This document shows positions 42,821 through 53,235 of a DNA stretch of 64,000 nucleotides, piece by piece; position 1 is the first letter of the stretch, and the number at the start of each line of letters is the position of its first letter. The notes beneath the pieces are model-generated. The model had not been told where the DNA came from. It did not search any database and saw nothing but the letters and a program-made list of their open reading frames with translations. This DNA is from Tupaia tana. Lineage: Eukaryota > Chordata > Mammalia > Scandentia > Tupaiidae. The DNA is taken from NCBI GenBank assembly GCA_026018925.1, contig JAKSZU010000018.1:34071807-34135806 (forward strand). The letters run 5' to 3'. The position numbers and the translations under genes were made by a program.

Positions 42821-43072
42821 TTTTTTTCTTTTCTCTTTTTGGAGAGGTTTTCGCTATGGGGCATGTGCGCTTGCCAGAAAGAGAGAGAGAGAGAGAAAGT
42901 GAGAAATCACCCCTAGGGGGGATGGCTACACCACAATCCCTTCTCCTCTTGGGATCTTCGGCACACACGCACACGCGCCTGGCGTGAGTTTAAGCTACCA
43001 GGTCCAGAACCCGAACTGCGGTCGACTACATGGGAGTCCAGCAACATAGCCATTACGCTAACTGCTGGTCCC
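42821..43072 (-). mobile_element. Long SINE, with TSD
   Basis: GGAGAGGTTTTCGCTATGGGGC, the (GA)n tract, TTCTCCTCTTGGGATCTTCG, GAACCCGAACTGCGG, and an end at CGCTAACTGCTGGTCCC. An imperfect repeat, AAGCCCACTTTCTT versus AAGTTCACTTTCTT, flanks it. Confidence 0.92.
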
Positions 43073-43344
43073 AAGTTCACTTTCTTGAGATCTTAGTTAA
43101 GAGATCCCTGCCCTAGTCTCAGCTTTTGCATTATAGAAAGAAAAGGATTGAATCAGATCATCAACTCCCAGCCTATGGGGTGTGGGCATTCAGGAGGACT
43201 CTAAGAGAATTAATCAACATTTTCTCTTGGGGAAAAAGATAACTTATTTAAAAATTTATTTCAATTTTTCTCATTTACTCAAGAACATTTCAGTTTCATT
43301 CATTCATTCAACAAAATGCTTATTGCTTTTTTCCCCTAAAATTA

Positions 43345-43345
43345 T

Positions 43346-43394
<49 letters not shown>

Positions 43395-43424
43395 TTCTAT
43401 AGGGCATGTGACTCACCAGAGCGC

Positions 43425-43457
<33 letters not shown>

Positions 43458-43537
43458 TTGCCAGTTCTGGGACTTGAACCATGGTTGGCCATGTGGGTGT
43501 CCAGCACCTTAATCACCATGCCACCTTCTGTCCTCCA
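43345..43537 (-). mobile_element. Short SINE with (TTA)n tail
   Basis: An (ATT)n array of about 17 units (43345-43395) is the A/T-rich tail. Then come TCTATAGGGCATGTGACTC, (GA)n, CTGGGACTTGAACCATGG and an end near CCACCTTCTGTCC. It carries the CTATAGGGC motif of the long family with the short body, so it is intermediate between the two. Confidence 0.8.
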
Positions 43538-43539
43538 AG

Positions 43540-45454
43540 CACATTCTAATGTGGATGAAGCAGTGAACTAGGTAGGAAAAGACTCTGCTGCTGTATAGCT
43601 TGCATTTGGGGTGACCAGATGAGAAACAAACAAGCCAATAGGTAATAATATAATAATGACAGAAGTTACGAGAAGAATGAAAATAGGGTGAGGTGCAGAT
43701 GAGAGGTTGGCTGAGGCATAGCATACACACAACATACAACTGAAATGAGGAGATGTAGCAACTGAGAGACCAAGATATTGGATGCTAAAGTCATATCCAC
43801 TGGGTGTGGAAATCATCAGGAACAGTCAAGGGTGGAGTGGAGAGGAAAAGCGTGAACCAAGGTTAGAATAATCAGTGAGGAAGGGGAGTGAGTTGGAATG
43901 CTGTGTGGTAGTGACAGTAGATCTGGAAATGGCTTAAACACGGTCATGTGATTGTCATATTAGCATGAACTTCATTGCACTGGAGCTTTTCTGGGAGGAA
44001 GAATGAGGGAATGCAAGAGGTAAAGAGAGAAGCAAAGACATTCTTGTCCTCCTTCAGGTCTCAAAGAATTCAGAGTGTGAGATGAAAAATTGAAGACCCA
44101 CCTCACAGAACTGCAGGGAAACTGGGGTTACCTGGGGTGATAAACACAGAAATATGCTTCCAGATCCCTTTCCAAGGAAAGACTTGTTGCCCTGCCCATG
44201 GAGGTCCTCGAGAAGAGCCCAAAGGCATGGAAGGTATGCTCAGCATCTCCCTCTGCCCCATCCTGACCCTTAGAGCCCAATTTTAGAAGAACCCTGCTAA
44301 ATCAGCTTAGCCAGAATCCTCTGCCCAAAAATCTGATCACCCTCTATATATGAACAGGTTCCTCATCCTCCACCATACCCTATATGACATCTGGTTAACT
44401 TGGCCTGCCTTCTGCAAGAATTCTGCTAGGTTACTTCATCATATTTCCTTCCTATGTTTCTCAAAGGAGCTGATCCTTAATAATATCTTGCATATTGAAT
44501 TCTATTCCAGCATCTGCTGACAGGAAACCCAATCTAGGACACTTCAGGATAACTAGGGTTTGGTGAAGACAAGTGGAAGAAACATACTACTCATGATACT
44601 TGTTAAAGATAGTGAGGAAGACTGTATTTGATGGGGGCTAATATAAGAGAGTTTTTACTAGGGGAGAGAGATCAGGCTCATCTTTGAATATAACAAGGAA
44701 AAGTGGGAATTTATGGTCAGGGGGGGTGGAAGTGGAGTAGGAAAGGTGTTGGTAAATGGAAAGTTAACAAGAGGAAACTTTGAGAGTAAAAGAAAGATTC
44801 TGGCTAAACCAACCTAAACCGAATGCTTGCAGAAGGTAGGCCAGGGTGGTCAGACATCACCTGGGGCATGGTAGAGGATGAAGAACCTGATCAGATGTGG
44901 AGGATAATCAGTTTGGGGGTGGGTAGGATATTCTGGCTAAGCTGACTTAGTAGGACTATTCTAAAATCGGGCTCTAGGGGAACATATTTAAGAATGGGGC
45001 TTAGCTGGACTCAGAGGAACCTGACTAACATTTGGTCAAGGAAAGAATCTTTGACACTCGGTCACTTTGAAAAAGATGATCAGAAATAAATTGAAAATAT
45101 AGAAACATTTGCTGAAGAATATAGAGGCATTTGCTGAAGATAAGCTATTTCCACAGTGGCTTTGGAAGCAGGAGACACACTGGGAAACTGGATCCAATTA
45201 GAGGATGAGGATTCAGATGATGATGACCTTGGGTTTGAGCTTTGATGACAACACATCTGTCTGGGCATGCCAGATTTCTTTGTAAATCCTTTTCAATCAA
45301 ATGTGTTGCTTTCTTTCAAGTTTATAGATAAGCTAAGAGATTCAGTTTTACAGTTTTTTTAGCATGTCCCATGGGGGTGTGGGGAGGTGATTTGGCATCT
45401 ATTGTTTTGTCTTTGGCTTTTAGGATTTTAGTCATACAGAACTCTCATTTTACA
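43540..45454. other. Mostly unassigned DNA with ancient-repeat scraps
   Basis: 43300-43340 and 43540-43690 resemble a common old repeat ('tttcattcattcattcaaca', 'gcttgcatttggggtgacc') split by the short SINE. 44560-45070 has purine-rich phrases repeated at a loose interval ('ttctggctaaaccaacctaa', 'ttctggctaagctgactta') that I cannot assign. No gene is supported. Confidence 0.35.
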
Positions 45455-45612
45455 TTCAGTTCCACTCATTTGATTCTCATGACAACCTTATGAAGTAGAT
45501 AATATTATTGCCATTATATAGATGAGGAAACTGAGGTTGCCCGAAGTACAGTAACTAGCTCATGGTCATGTAATTTTTGCATTTGGAATTCAAGCTCATT
45601 TTAACTCCAGAA
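45455..45612 (-). repeat. MIR fragment
   Basis: 'gacaaccttatgaagtagat', 'tagatgaggaaactgaggtt' and 'gcatttggaattcaagctca' follow reverse MIR. Confidence 0.75.
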
Positions 45613-46474
45613 CCAAGATATTCTGTGTCTTCTCATCACAGTGGTACCTTTTTTCTTTTCTTTTTTTTTTTTTTTTCTTCTCTAGTGATGGTCCTCATTT
45701 CAATATTTATCCCCATTAGAACTCTTGTACTTTTCAGACCACTCATTCTGATTTTGGGGTGGCCATTGTTATAAAACCCAACTTTAGTAAATCACAAAGA
45801 TTATCATGTGACTTTTTTGGTGCTCTCCCGGCCTGGCTTTGAGAACTTTCTCCCTTTGATGAGAACTTTCTTGTAATCAAGCTTGTGATTAGGGGCAGGG
45901 GTAATTTATTTTTTAGTTGTTTTGTGTATTATTTCCTACAGAAATTTTCTGGTATAGAATATCTTTGCAGCCAGATTTTAGAAAGAGGTGATGTTAGCTT
46001 GACGTAAAGTGCATGCGGTCTGTTTTCTGTCTAAACGTCAAAACCATAACCTATGACATTGAAATAAAAGAGAAAGTTTAAATTAAAAAATATATATATT
46101 TCCTCTGATCCTTTGACCTGGAAAAGTTCACTGCTTTCCGATTATAGTATTGAGGCTGCTGGTGCTTGCTTGTAAATTAATATAAAATGTTTGTACTTGC
46201 CGTAGTTTTTAAGGATCCTCTGGCCAAAAGGATGCCATTGCCTGACTGTTTTACATATATCCAGACCAATTTACCTTTTAACTTGAGCATAATCAATTTT
46301 TCCTATGTCAGCAAGGCAGGCTTAAACGCCTAAATTAACCCAAGTCCCTGTCGTCAATATCTATTTTTAGTGAGATTTAGTTGTTGGGGGAAAGTGAACT
46401 GTTTGAGACTTGCTCTGATCTGGAAAAAGAAGACAGCAGCTTAGGTTGCTTTAACACTATCACTCAAAAATATT
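45613..46474. other. Repeat-poor DNA
   Basis: A T run lies at 45661-45676. From about 45870 to 46460 no repeat is recognised. It contains GCTTGACGTAAAGTGC and TAATTTATTTTTTAG-type sites and may belong to the conserved noncoding class. Inference only. Confidence 0.3.
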
Positions 46475-46477
46475 TTT

Positions 46478-46669
46478 TTAAAGAATTATTTATTTAATTT
46501 TATTTATTTATTCATTTACTTTAATTTGACCAGAGAAAGATTCACAGAGAGAAAGAGAGAGAGGGAGGGAGGGAAATTGAGAAAGCAAGCCACTAGGTCT
46601 GGGACTCAAACCATGGTTGGCCGTGTGGGAGTGTCGAGTGCCTTAACAACCACACCATCTACTGGTCCC
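46478..46669 (-). mobile_element. Short SINE
   Basis: TTTATTTAATTTTATTTATT, TTTAATTTGACCAGAGAAAG, a GA-rich tract, CTGGGACTCAAACCATGG and an end at CATCTACTGGTCCC. Flanked by CTCAA(A)AATATT and CTCAATAATATT. Confidence 0.88.
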
Positions 46670-47439
46670 TCAATAATATTCTTGAAACATGTCTGGTGGA
46701 CTAGGACTGCTAGTAGAAAGGTTTATCTTTGGGGAAGATGCAACCCAAAAAATTTCTCTGATTCAGAACTTCTCCAGTCATCCAGGAAGGAGTTCAGGGA
46801 GAGCAGATTGGGGAAGAGAGTTGAAGGCCCTTCTTCTCTTCTTGAGCTCCTCTCCTTGGACATATTTTGGGAGCACAGGAAACCCATCCTGCAGGATGGA
46901 TCCAGGCCCAGCAGAGGGGAGTTCACACATACCTGGAGTACATGAAAGCTGTGTTTGATTCTGGATCATGCCCGTGTTGTCGGCCCCAGTGGCATTATTC
47001 ATTTAGTGCCATTCCATACTTCGCAGAAAAAGCACAGCAGGCTTATAATGCTTGAGTTTTTAAACATTCAGAAGGCTGTGATGCTATAAATAAGCTTCCT
47101 GTGTCAGAGATTAAATCAACCAAGATGCCTGCCATGCCAACTTTATTTCTGAAACAACGTGTTTTCAATAGAAATCAAAATACATGTTAATCCTTCCCTT
47201 CTGACAAGCTAATACCAGCCTTGAAAACCACAGTGGAGAGCTACCGAGAGGGCCTGAAGTAGCAGAATCTGCATCTGTGTGGCTTATCTGTTGGAGAAGG
47301 CCACAGCCAGCCCTCAATTTGGAAGTCTTTTGCCTAGATATTAGGCATGGTTCAAGACTGGGTCGGGCTGTTTTCCTCAGAAAACACTGGGCTATTGCAT
47401 TTTAGATAAATCAACACAAAGGCTGTGCCTTTGAGATAC
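46670..47439. other. Repeat-poor DNA
   Basis: 46970-47440 lacks known repeats and carries TATGCTATAAATAAGC-like AT-rich sites. Open frames here (139 codons at 46526-46945, running out of the SINE) show no domain. Confidence 0.35.
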
Positions 47440-47843
47440 TAATGACTGGTAAGCAAACAGCTGTGGCAGTCCAACATCCATTCCCTTTAGTTTTGATAAG
47501 AACTCCCTGATTTCCTCTGAGAAACTATCCTTCACCCACCCTTAATCTGGGTGGTTCTCTGGGGGTATCTCCAAGCCCTAGCTTGAAAGGTGGGCCTGAG
47601 GCGGGGGACCAGCAGTTAGTGTAATGGCTATGTCACTGGACTCCCATGTAGTCCACCGCGGTTCGAGGCCGGACCCAGCGGCTTAAACTCACACTGGGCA
47701 CATGTGTGTGTGTGTGGCCAAGATCCCGAGAGGAGAACAGAGGAGAAAGGATTGCGGTGTGGCCATCCCCCCTGGGGGGTGATTTCTCACTTTCTGTCTC
47801 TCTGTCTTTCTGGTGAGCACACGTGCCCTATAGCAAAAACTCT

Positions 47844-47888
<45 letters not shown>

Positions 47889-47921
47889 TGGGCCTTGGGC
47901 TAGCCAATCAGAGTGTTTATG
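47440..47921 (+). repeat. Ancient LTR-like repeat, left part, split by a SINE
   Basis: 'ctgatttcctctgagaaact', 'ccttcacccacccttaatct' and, after the SINE, 'gggctagccaatcagagtgt' resemble the 5' part of an old ERVL/MaLR-type repeat. It continues directly into the left arm of the inverted repeat. Class assignment is tentative. Confidence 0.4.
47598..47883 (+). mobile_element. Long SINE with A42 tail, with TSD
   Basis: GGGGACCAGCAGTTAGTGTAATGG, CCACCGCGGTTCGAGG (B box), GGAGGAGAAAGGATTGCGG and GCCCTATAGCAAAAACTCTC, then 42 A (47845-47886). The TSD AAAGGTGGGCCT lies at 47586-47597 and 47884-47895. The long pure tail and intact CpGs mark one of the youngest copies. Confidence 0.96.
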
Positions 47922-48971
47922 TCCTTCCATGGCCTCAGCAGTTGGTTCATAGGTGAGCCAATGATCAAGATGAGCTAATTGGAGCAAAATTGGAGCAAAT
48001 CTTGGGCTTTGGCTGGAACTGTTGGAAAAAGAAACTCTTATTTTAGCTGGGGTTACTGCCTTGTAGCTTCCGAACTTCATTCTTGCCACCTGATCGTTTG
48101 AGATTGAAGACAACCCAGAATAAAGTAGAGATGAAAGATGGAGACAGATTTCTGATGATATTGTTTGAATACCTGGATACAGCCCTGCTTGGAATTAGAT
48201 GCACGCCTGGATTTGTTTACATAAACAAGTTCATGAGTGAGTTGGCTTTCTGTCACTTGGCATTGATATAGTCCTGATTAATTCAGTGGTCCTGCTGGTT
48301 AATTCAGTCAGACTGGTCAATTCAAGTGACAAATGCATTAATGAATTTATCAGCCTGTTGGTATTCTCCCACCAAGACAGTAGGCCCCCGCTAAAGCTCC
48401 TCAGCACTTGCTTACCAGATTCCATATTCAGTTTTTCAAGGCCCCCTCTTCGTCCCTGCTGGGAGTCCTATGTCTGACTAGATCCACTGGAACCGAATCT
48501 GCCTCACCAGTCGATCTCACTAAGTTAGAATAAATTTAGTCTCACAACCCGTTGATAAATTCGTTAATACATTTGTCACTGAATTGACCAGTTTCGCTAA
48601 ATTAACCAGCAGGACCACTGAATTAATCAGGACTACATCAATGCCAAGGGACAGAAAGCCAACTCACTCATGAACTTGTTCATGTAAACAAATCCAGGCG
48701 TGCATCTAATTTCAAGCAGGGCAATATTCAGGTGCTCAAACATTATCATCAGAAATCTGTCTCCATCTTTCATCTCTACTTTATTCTGGGTTGTCTTCAC
48801 TCTCAAATGATCAGGTGGCAAGAATGAAGTTCGGAAGCTACAAGTCAGTAACCCCAGCTAAAACAAGAGTTCCTTTTTCCAACAGTTCCAGCCAAAGCCC
48901 AAGATTTGCTCCAATTAGCTCATCTTGATCATTGGCTCACCTATGAACCAACTACTGAGGCCATGGAAGGA
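47922..48971. repeat. Large inverted repeat: two arms of about 430 bp, spacer of about 186 bp
   Basis: The left arm (47922-48358) starts TCCTTCCATGGCCTCAG and the right arm (48545-48971) ends with its complement. By eye I count about 22 substitutions over some 425 aligned bases plus a 12-base indel (the left arm has GGAGCAAAATTGGAGCAAA where the right has a single GGAGCAAA), so about 95% identity. The arms carry sequence of the ancient LTR-like repeat ('agatggagacagatttctga', 'tgttt gaatacc'). Only the left flank continues that repeat outward, so the right arm is the likely derived copy. No terminal duplication is evident. The arms also encode mirror-image short frames (48083-48271 plus, 48633-48821 minus), a by-product of the symmetry. 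Confidence 0.95.
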
Positions 48972-49249
48972 GATGAACAGAATCCCTACCTCTAGGAAGA
49001 AGGAAACTCCAACCAGGGGTCCTTAGTCTTTGAGAGTACCTTAGAGGATATGATAAGATTTTACTCCTTTTTCTGAGAAAGATTCACATGTATTCTTTCC
49101 TGCAGTTTTCTTTGTACTTTTGGGTGTCTCACAGAACCACAGAAATCCAGTCATGGATTTCTGGGAATTTCAGATCACACAGTAAGAACCTGGGCAGGTA
49201 ATTTATTTTTCACAAGATCTCTTGTAAATGATACATATTTACTGGAAAA
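48972..49249. other. Unassigned DNA
   Basis: Nothing recognised to the right of the inverted repeat. Confidence 0.4.
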
Positions 49250-49450
49250 ATTTTTGAGAACTTACCATGTTCAAGGCATTATACGTCACATATAATATTT
49301 ACTTAAATTTTTAAATGATCCTATGTTATAGATATTATTATCCAATTTTATAAGTGAATAATCTGAAAGATGGAAAACTTATGTAGCTTGTTTAAAGTCA
49401 CACAGCTTATAAGTGAGCAAAATCTAAACCTAAGTCTAAAAGAGGCTACA
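49250..49450 (-). repeat. MIR fragment
   Basis: 'gaacttaccatgttcaaggc', 'ttattatccaattttataag' and 'tttaaagtcacacagcttat' follow reverse MIR. Confidence 0.75.
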
Positions 49451-49755
49451 TAAATCAATTCTGTGACTGTAAATTACTCTACTAATGGGTCACAATAGCT
49501 ACCAGTCCATAATGGTTTGAATCTGACTTAAATTCATCATGATGCAGTTTAAACCATTGTTCATGTAGGTAATATGGGATTACACTGGTTCAAATGTCAA
49601 ATTAGGTGCGTGATTTGTCATAAATTATTTAGTGTCTGAGACTTGGGTTCTTTATACAGGGAGTGTGATTCGTGAATTTTAAGGTTTTTTTCCAAATATG
49701 TATACATTTTTTTTAATTTTGGAAAATTATAAGAGGAAAATATGCTTATGAAAAC
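49451..49755. other. Unassigned AT-rich DNA
   Basis: Nothing recognised. Confidence 0.4.
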
Positions 49756-49759
49756 TCAA

Positions 49760-49998
49760 CAGAGGTCTGGAGGTGGTTAAGGGAGCCAGGTTCCATATGG
49801 ATGACTATGGTTTGCATTCTAGTCTTGGCAACTTGAGAAACATACCAAGCCTTCAAGTGCGTGGGTGGTTAAAGGGCTGATGGGATAAAGCAATAGAAAT
49901 GAAGGTGAAGGGACTGCAGTGTGACTGCACCCCATCGGCCTAATATCAATCTTTCTCTGGTGAGTGTATGTGCCCTCTGGCAATAAAAACACAAACAC
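49760..49998 (+). mobile_element. Long SINE, degenerate
   Basis: GAGGTCTGGAGGTGGTTAAG, CTTGGCAACTTGAG, GGTGAAGGGACTGCAGTG and ATGTGCCCTCTGGCAATAAA with a CA-rich tail. The order matches the long SINE but divergence is high. Confidence 0.65.
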
Positions 49999-50154
49999 AC
50001 AGAAGAATACAAAGTAGTGAATAGGCACAGCATGAAAATTTTCCTCAGTGGGAATGGCCAGAGGTAATCGATTTAAAAGTTGGGGATATATTTTCTCTCC
50101 ATCCTTTTCCATGGACTTACCATCTTCCCACAACATAAGTAAAGAATTTATATT

Positions 50155-50600
50155 ATTTTCTCCTAACTTTATTAAAGTACACTTGACAAATAAAATTTAT
50201 ATAGACTGAAAGTATACAAATTGATGTTTTGATATGCATGTACTTGTGAAATCATCCTAATCAAGCTAATTAACACAGTGAACTCTTCCCATAGTTACCA
50301 TTCTGCTTCCTTTTTAGATCCCTTTCTTCTTCCTGTTGGTTAGAACACTTAAGAACTAGCATTTAGTAAGTTTCAAGTATAAAATCCAATATTGTTAACT
50401 ATAATATTGTGCAATTTATTGTTAATAAAATAAAATCACATACAGGCACCTTTTCATAATGTAAGTGGTACATAAGATTTGCTGTACTAGTTTTGATGGT
50501 TACATTTCAATTTGCAGATATGAACATACATATTTTACTTTGTCATTCAACCCCTGATAAATATTTTAGTTGCTACCCTTTTTTAGGTTATTTCTTTTGA
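50155..50600 (-). repeat. L1 3'-end fragment
   Basis: 'ttattaaagtacacttgaca', 'tgttttgatatgcatgtact', 'gttagaacacttaagaacta' and 'atattgttaactataat' match the reverse complement of a mammalian L1 3' UTR in order. It is followed by an old SINE. Confidence 0.65.
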
Positions 50601-50806
50601 GAGAGAGAGAGAGAGAAAGATAGGCTCTCTCAACAGAATCTCATGGAGCAAGCCCCCCCCCCCCCCCCTTCCTTTCCCAGCCAGCAGGGTTCATGGGTAC
50701 TCATGCATGCCTGGCATGTACAGGTCAACCTGAGAATGAAACCTCAGTCTTTCATATGGCTTCCAACACTTAAGAATATTGTGCTACAGCTGTGCCACCA
50801 AGACTA
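50583..50806 (-). mobile_element. Old SINE group member with C run
   Basis: GGTTATTTCTTTTGAGAG, (GA)n, an 18-base C run near 50651, CCTGGCATGTACAGGTCAAC and GAATGAAACCTCAGTC, ending at GCTGTGCCACCAAGACTAGCC. Confidence 0.75.
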
Positions 50807-50838
50807 GCCCAGTTACTTCCATTCAAAACTATTATTTT

Positions 50839-51097
50839 AGGGGCCAACAGATGGTGCAGTGGTTACATCACTGGACTCCCACGTGACCAGTCATGGTTTG
50901 AATCTGTGACCTGGTGGCTTGAAAATTATGCTGGGCTTGTGTGTGTGTATGCCCTAGATCCTAGGAGGATAATGGAGAAGGGATTACAGCATGACCATCC
51001 CCTTGGGGGGTGATTTCTCACTTTCTCTCTCACCATCTTTATCTATTTCTCTTTCTCTCTCTGGTGAGCGCATGTACCCTATGGCAAAAACCTCTAA
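50839..51097 (+). mobile_element. Long SINE
   Basis: GGGGCCAACAGATGGTGCAG, TGGACTCCCACGTGACCAG, GATAATGGAGAAGGGATTAC and GTACCCTATGGCAAAAACCTC. Confidence 0.88.
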
Positions 51098-51144
51098 AAT
51101 TTTTTAAATTTTAAATCCTGCTGCAATAAATACCCTTGTACACT

Positions 51145-51149
51145 ATATA

Positions 51150-51186
<37 letters not shown>
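51145..51186. repeat. (TA)(TG)n microsatellite
   Basis: ATATATGTATATGTGTGTG array. Confidence 0.95.
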
Positions 51187-51189
<3 letters not shown>

Positions 51190-52094
51190 TACTCTATATT
51201 TCTACAAAATAGATTCTTAGAATTAGAATTGCAAGGTGAAACATATATCTCTATTATAAAGTAAATGCATGAGAGTCCATTTTGGAAATTATCAAAGAGA
51301 TTCCAGTGAAATATCCAAGAGTTTTCTAGGTTTGACTCTTTGTCCCGTGCTTAGGATCATTTGGGCACAGGCACGATGTTTCTTCTTGGTTGCTCTGGTT
51401 GTCATGTTCCCACTACAGCCTCCTTTATATTCGAGAGCTCATCTGAGTCCCCTCTTCCCTTGAGTGGTCCAGGGCTAATGTTTACTGTGGCTGATTTGGA
51501 GCCAGCTTCCCAAGCTGTGCATAATTCCCCTCTGAACACATGCTGCCCACCTGCAGACATCAGCTGGGACTTGGGAGCTGCCATGCAACCAGACAATGAC
51601 TGGTTCTATCCTCCATGATGCCCATGGCCAGTCCAAAATCATCTGTTAGCAGGGTGAGGGGTATCCATAAAAATGGCTGCCTGGGTTAGTGAGGCTAGAG
51701 ACATACAGCCATGGACAAAGCCCCATCAATTGGTTCGTTCCTTTAACAACTTATTTTTTGAGCATCTACCATGAACCAAGCAATGTGATGAAAGTTAAAG
51801 ACATAGTAGTTCATCAAAAACAGGTGGCACCCCAGATTATGGTAACTACTTACATTCCAGAAGAGTATGCTTACTTGTCATGCAATTTTGGTTTCACAAC
51901 TTGGAAACATCTCAAATGAAAGGTACGTTTGAGAAGGTGCTTTAGAAACCAAAACTAATCAACAGAAGGTGAGGCAAAGACAACCTTCCTTTAAAAAAAG
52001 CAATAATATTTTACATTGTAATACTAAATTCACAGGATATTGGGATAGAAATTTAAAATAAAATGGTATGATGTTAATCAGTTCTCCTCCATCT
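51187..52094. other. Unassigned DNA
   Basis: 51730-51800 has an old-repeat look ('tgagcatctaccatgaacca'). The rest, including 51280-51700, is unrecognised. Confidence 0.4.
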
Positions 52095-52560
52095 CTCTTT
52101 TCTCCCTCCTACAATGGAGGGGATCATATGACCTCTTTACTCTGGCATAGCTGATTGGACCGGGATTGAACTGCTGACTCAAGTTCAACCAATCAGATTC
52201 TCTCCTGGGGAGTTGTCATTGTAACATCAGAATTCTGATCAGGCTTTTGGGGGCTAGCTTAATTGAAAAGCTTTAAAAAAGTGAAACTATGTCCTGGTCC
52301 ATGGGCAGATGGAACAGAGAAGGCCACACTGTAGAGCGAGAGAGGATGAAATTGGTTGAAGAAAAGAACACAGAAAAGAATTGTGAAGCCCCCAAAGAGA
52401 GAGTGAACTGGAGAAGTTAGCTCCCTTTTGTAATAATTCTCTACAAAAGTCAAGAGTACGTCCTGTTCTTGAGCCTTTTACGTCCAGAGCCTTTTCTGTA
52501 TTGTTTCAGCAAATCTCTGTTTTTTTTTCTTAAGCTAACCTGATGGATCCTTTTCTTGAT
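52095..52560 (+). repeat. Ancient LTR-like repeat
   Basis: 'agttcaaccaatcagattct', 'ctcctggggagttgtcattg' and 'aaagagagagtgaactgg' resemble the family of the inverted-repeat arms. Class uncertain. Confidence 0.35.
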
Positions 52561-52999
52561 AACTGCCCTCCCACCCCTGGACTAAGATGATATATGGTCT
52601 CTCCTTTATACTGTTGAGAAGAGTGATGGAGAAACGTCATTTTGTTTCTATGACTAAACATCGTATGTCTTTGTGAAACACATTCTGTTCGACTCTCTGC
52701 CATTTCTCTGTTGCCCTGATTATTTTGAAAATGTGCTGAACTCTGTCCTTAGGGACTCCCTAAAGAAGGCTCAGCTTGGAGGATTTATGAATCCATTTGT
52801 TCATCAATTAGGAAGCCCTGGAAGCAGACGCTCTGGATGGGATGCTCCCACTGCTCTTTAATGAGTGAGGTAGGAGACATGGCCCATAGCCTGGAGAAGG
52901 GTCCCCAGAAATGTCACCTTGCCTTGGAGGCCAGTGAAGGCTCTACTGCCTCTCCCAACAAAAGTATCCCTTATAATTCAGGCTTGCCAAAATTATAAT
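52561..52999. other. Unassigned DNA
   Basis: Nothing recognised. Confidence 0.4.
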
Positions 53000-53235
53000 T
53001 TCTATTCATGGTAGAGGGCATGCACACATGAGAGAGAGAGAGAGAGAGGAGCACCATCCACAGGGTTCGGTCATGCTATGATCTTCTTTATCCAGTCCTA
53101 TAGCCTGACAGGATCCTGGGCATACGTGTACATGTGTTTTCAAGCCAACCTGGCCAGGGACTCAAACTACAGTCAGCATATGGCTTCCAGCCCTTAGTCT
53201 GGAATGCTGCCGACTGCACCACAGAGGCTGGTGGG
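53000..53235 (-). mobile_element. Old SINE group member
   Basis: TTCATGGTAGAGGGCATGC, (GA)n, CCAGTCCTATAGCCTGACAG, GGGACTCAAACTACAGTCAG and an end near CTGCACCACAGAGGCTGG. Closest to the 20076 copy. Confidence 0.65.

Noticed and set aside
48083..48821. A conserved-looking 62-residue protein pair in opposite orientation
   Set aside because: The two frames are simply the same sequence read from the two arms of the inverted repeat. Similarity reflects duplication, not selection on a protein.
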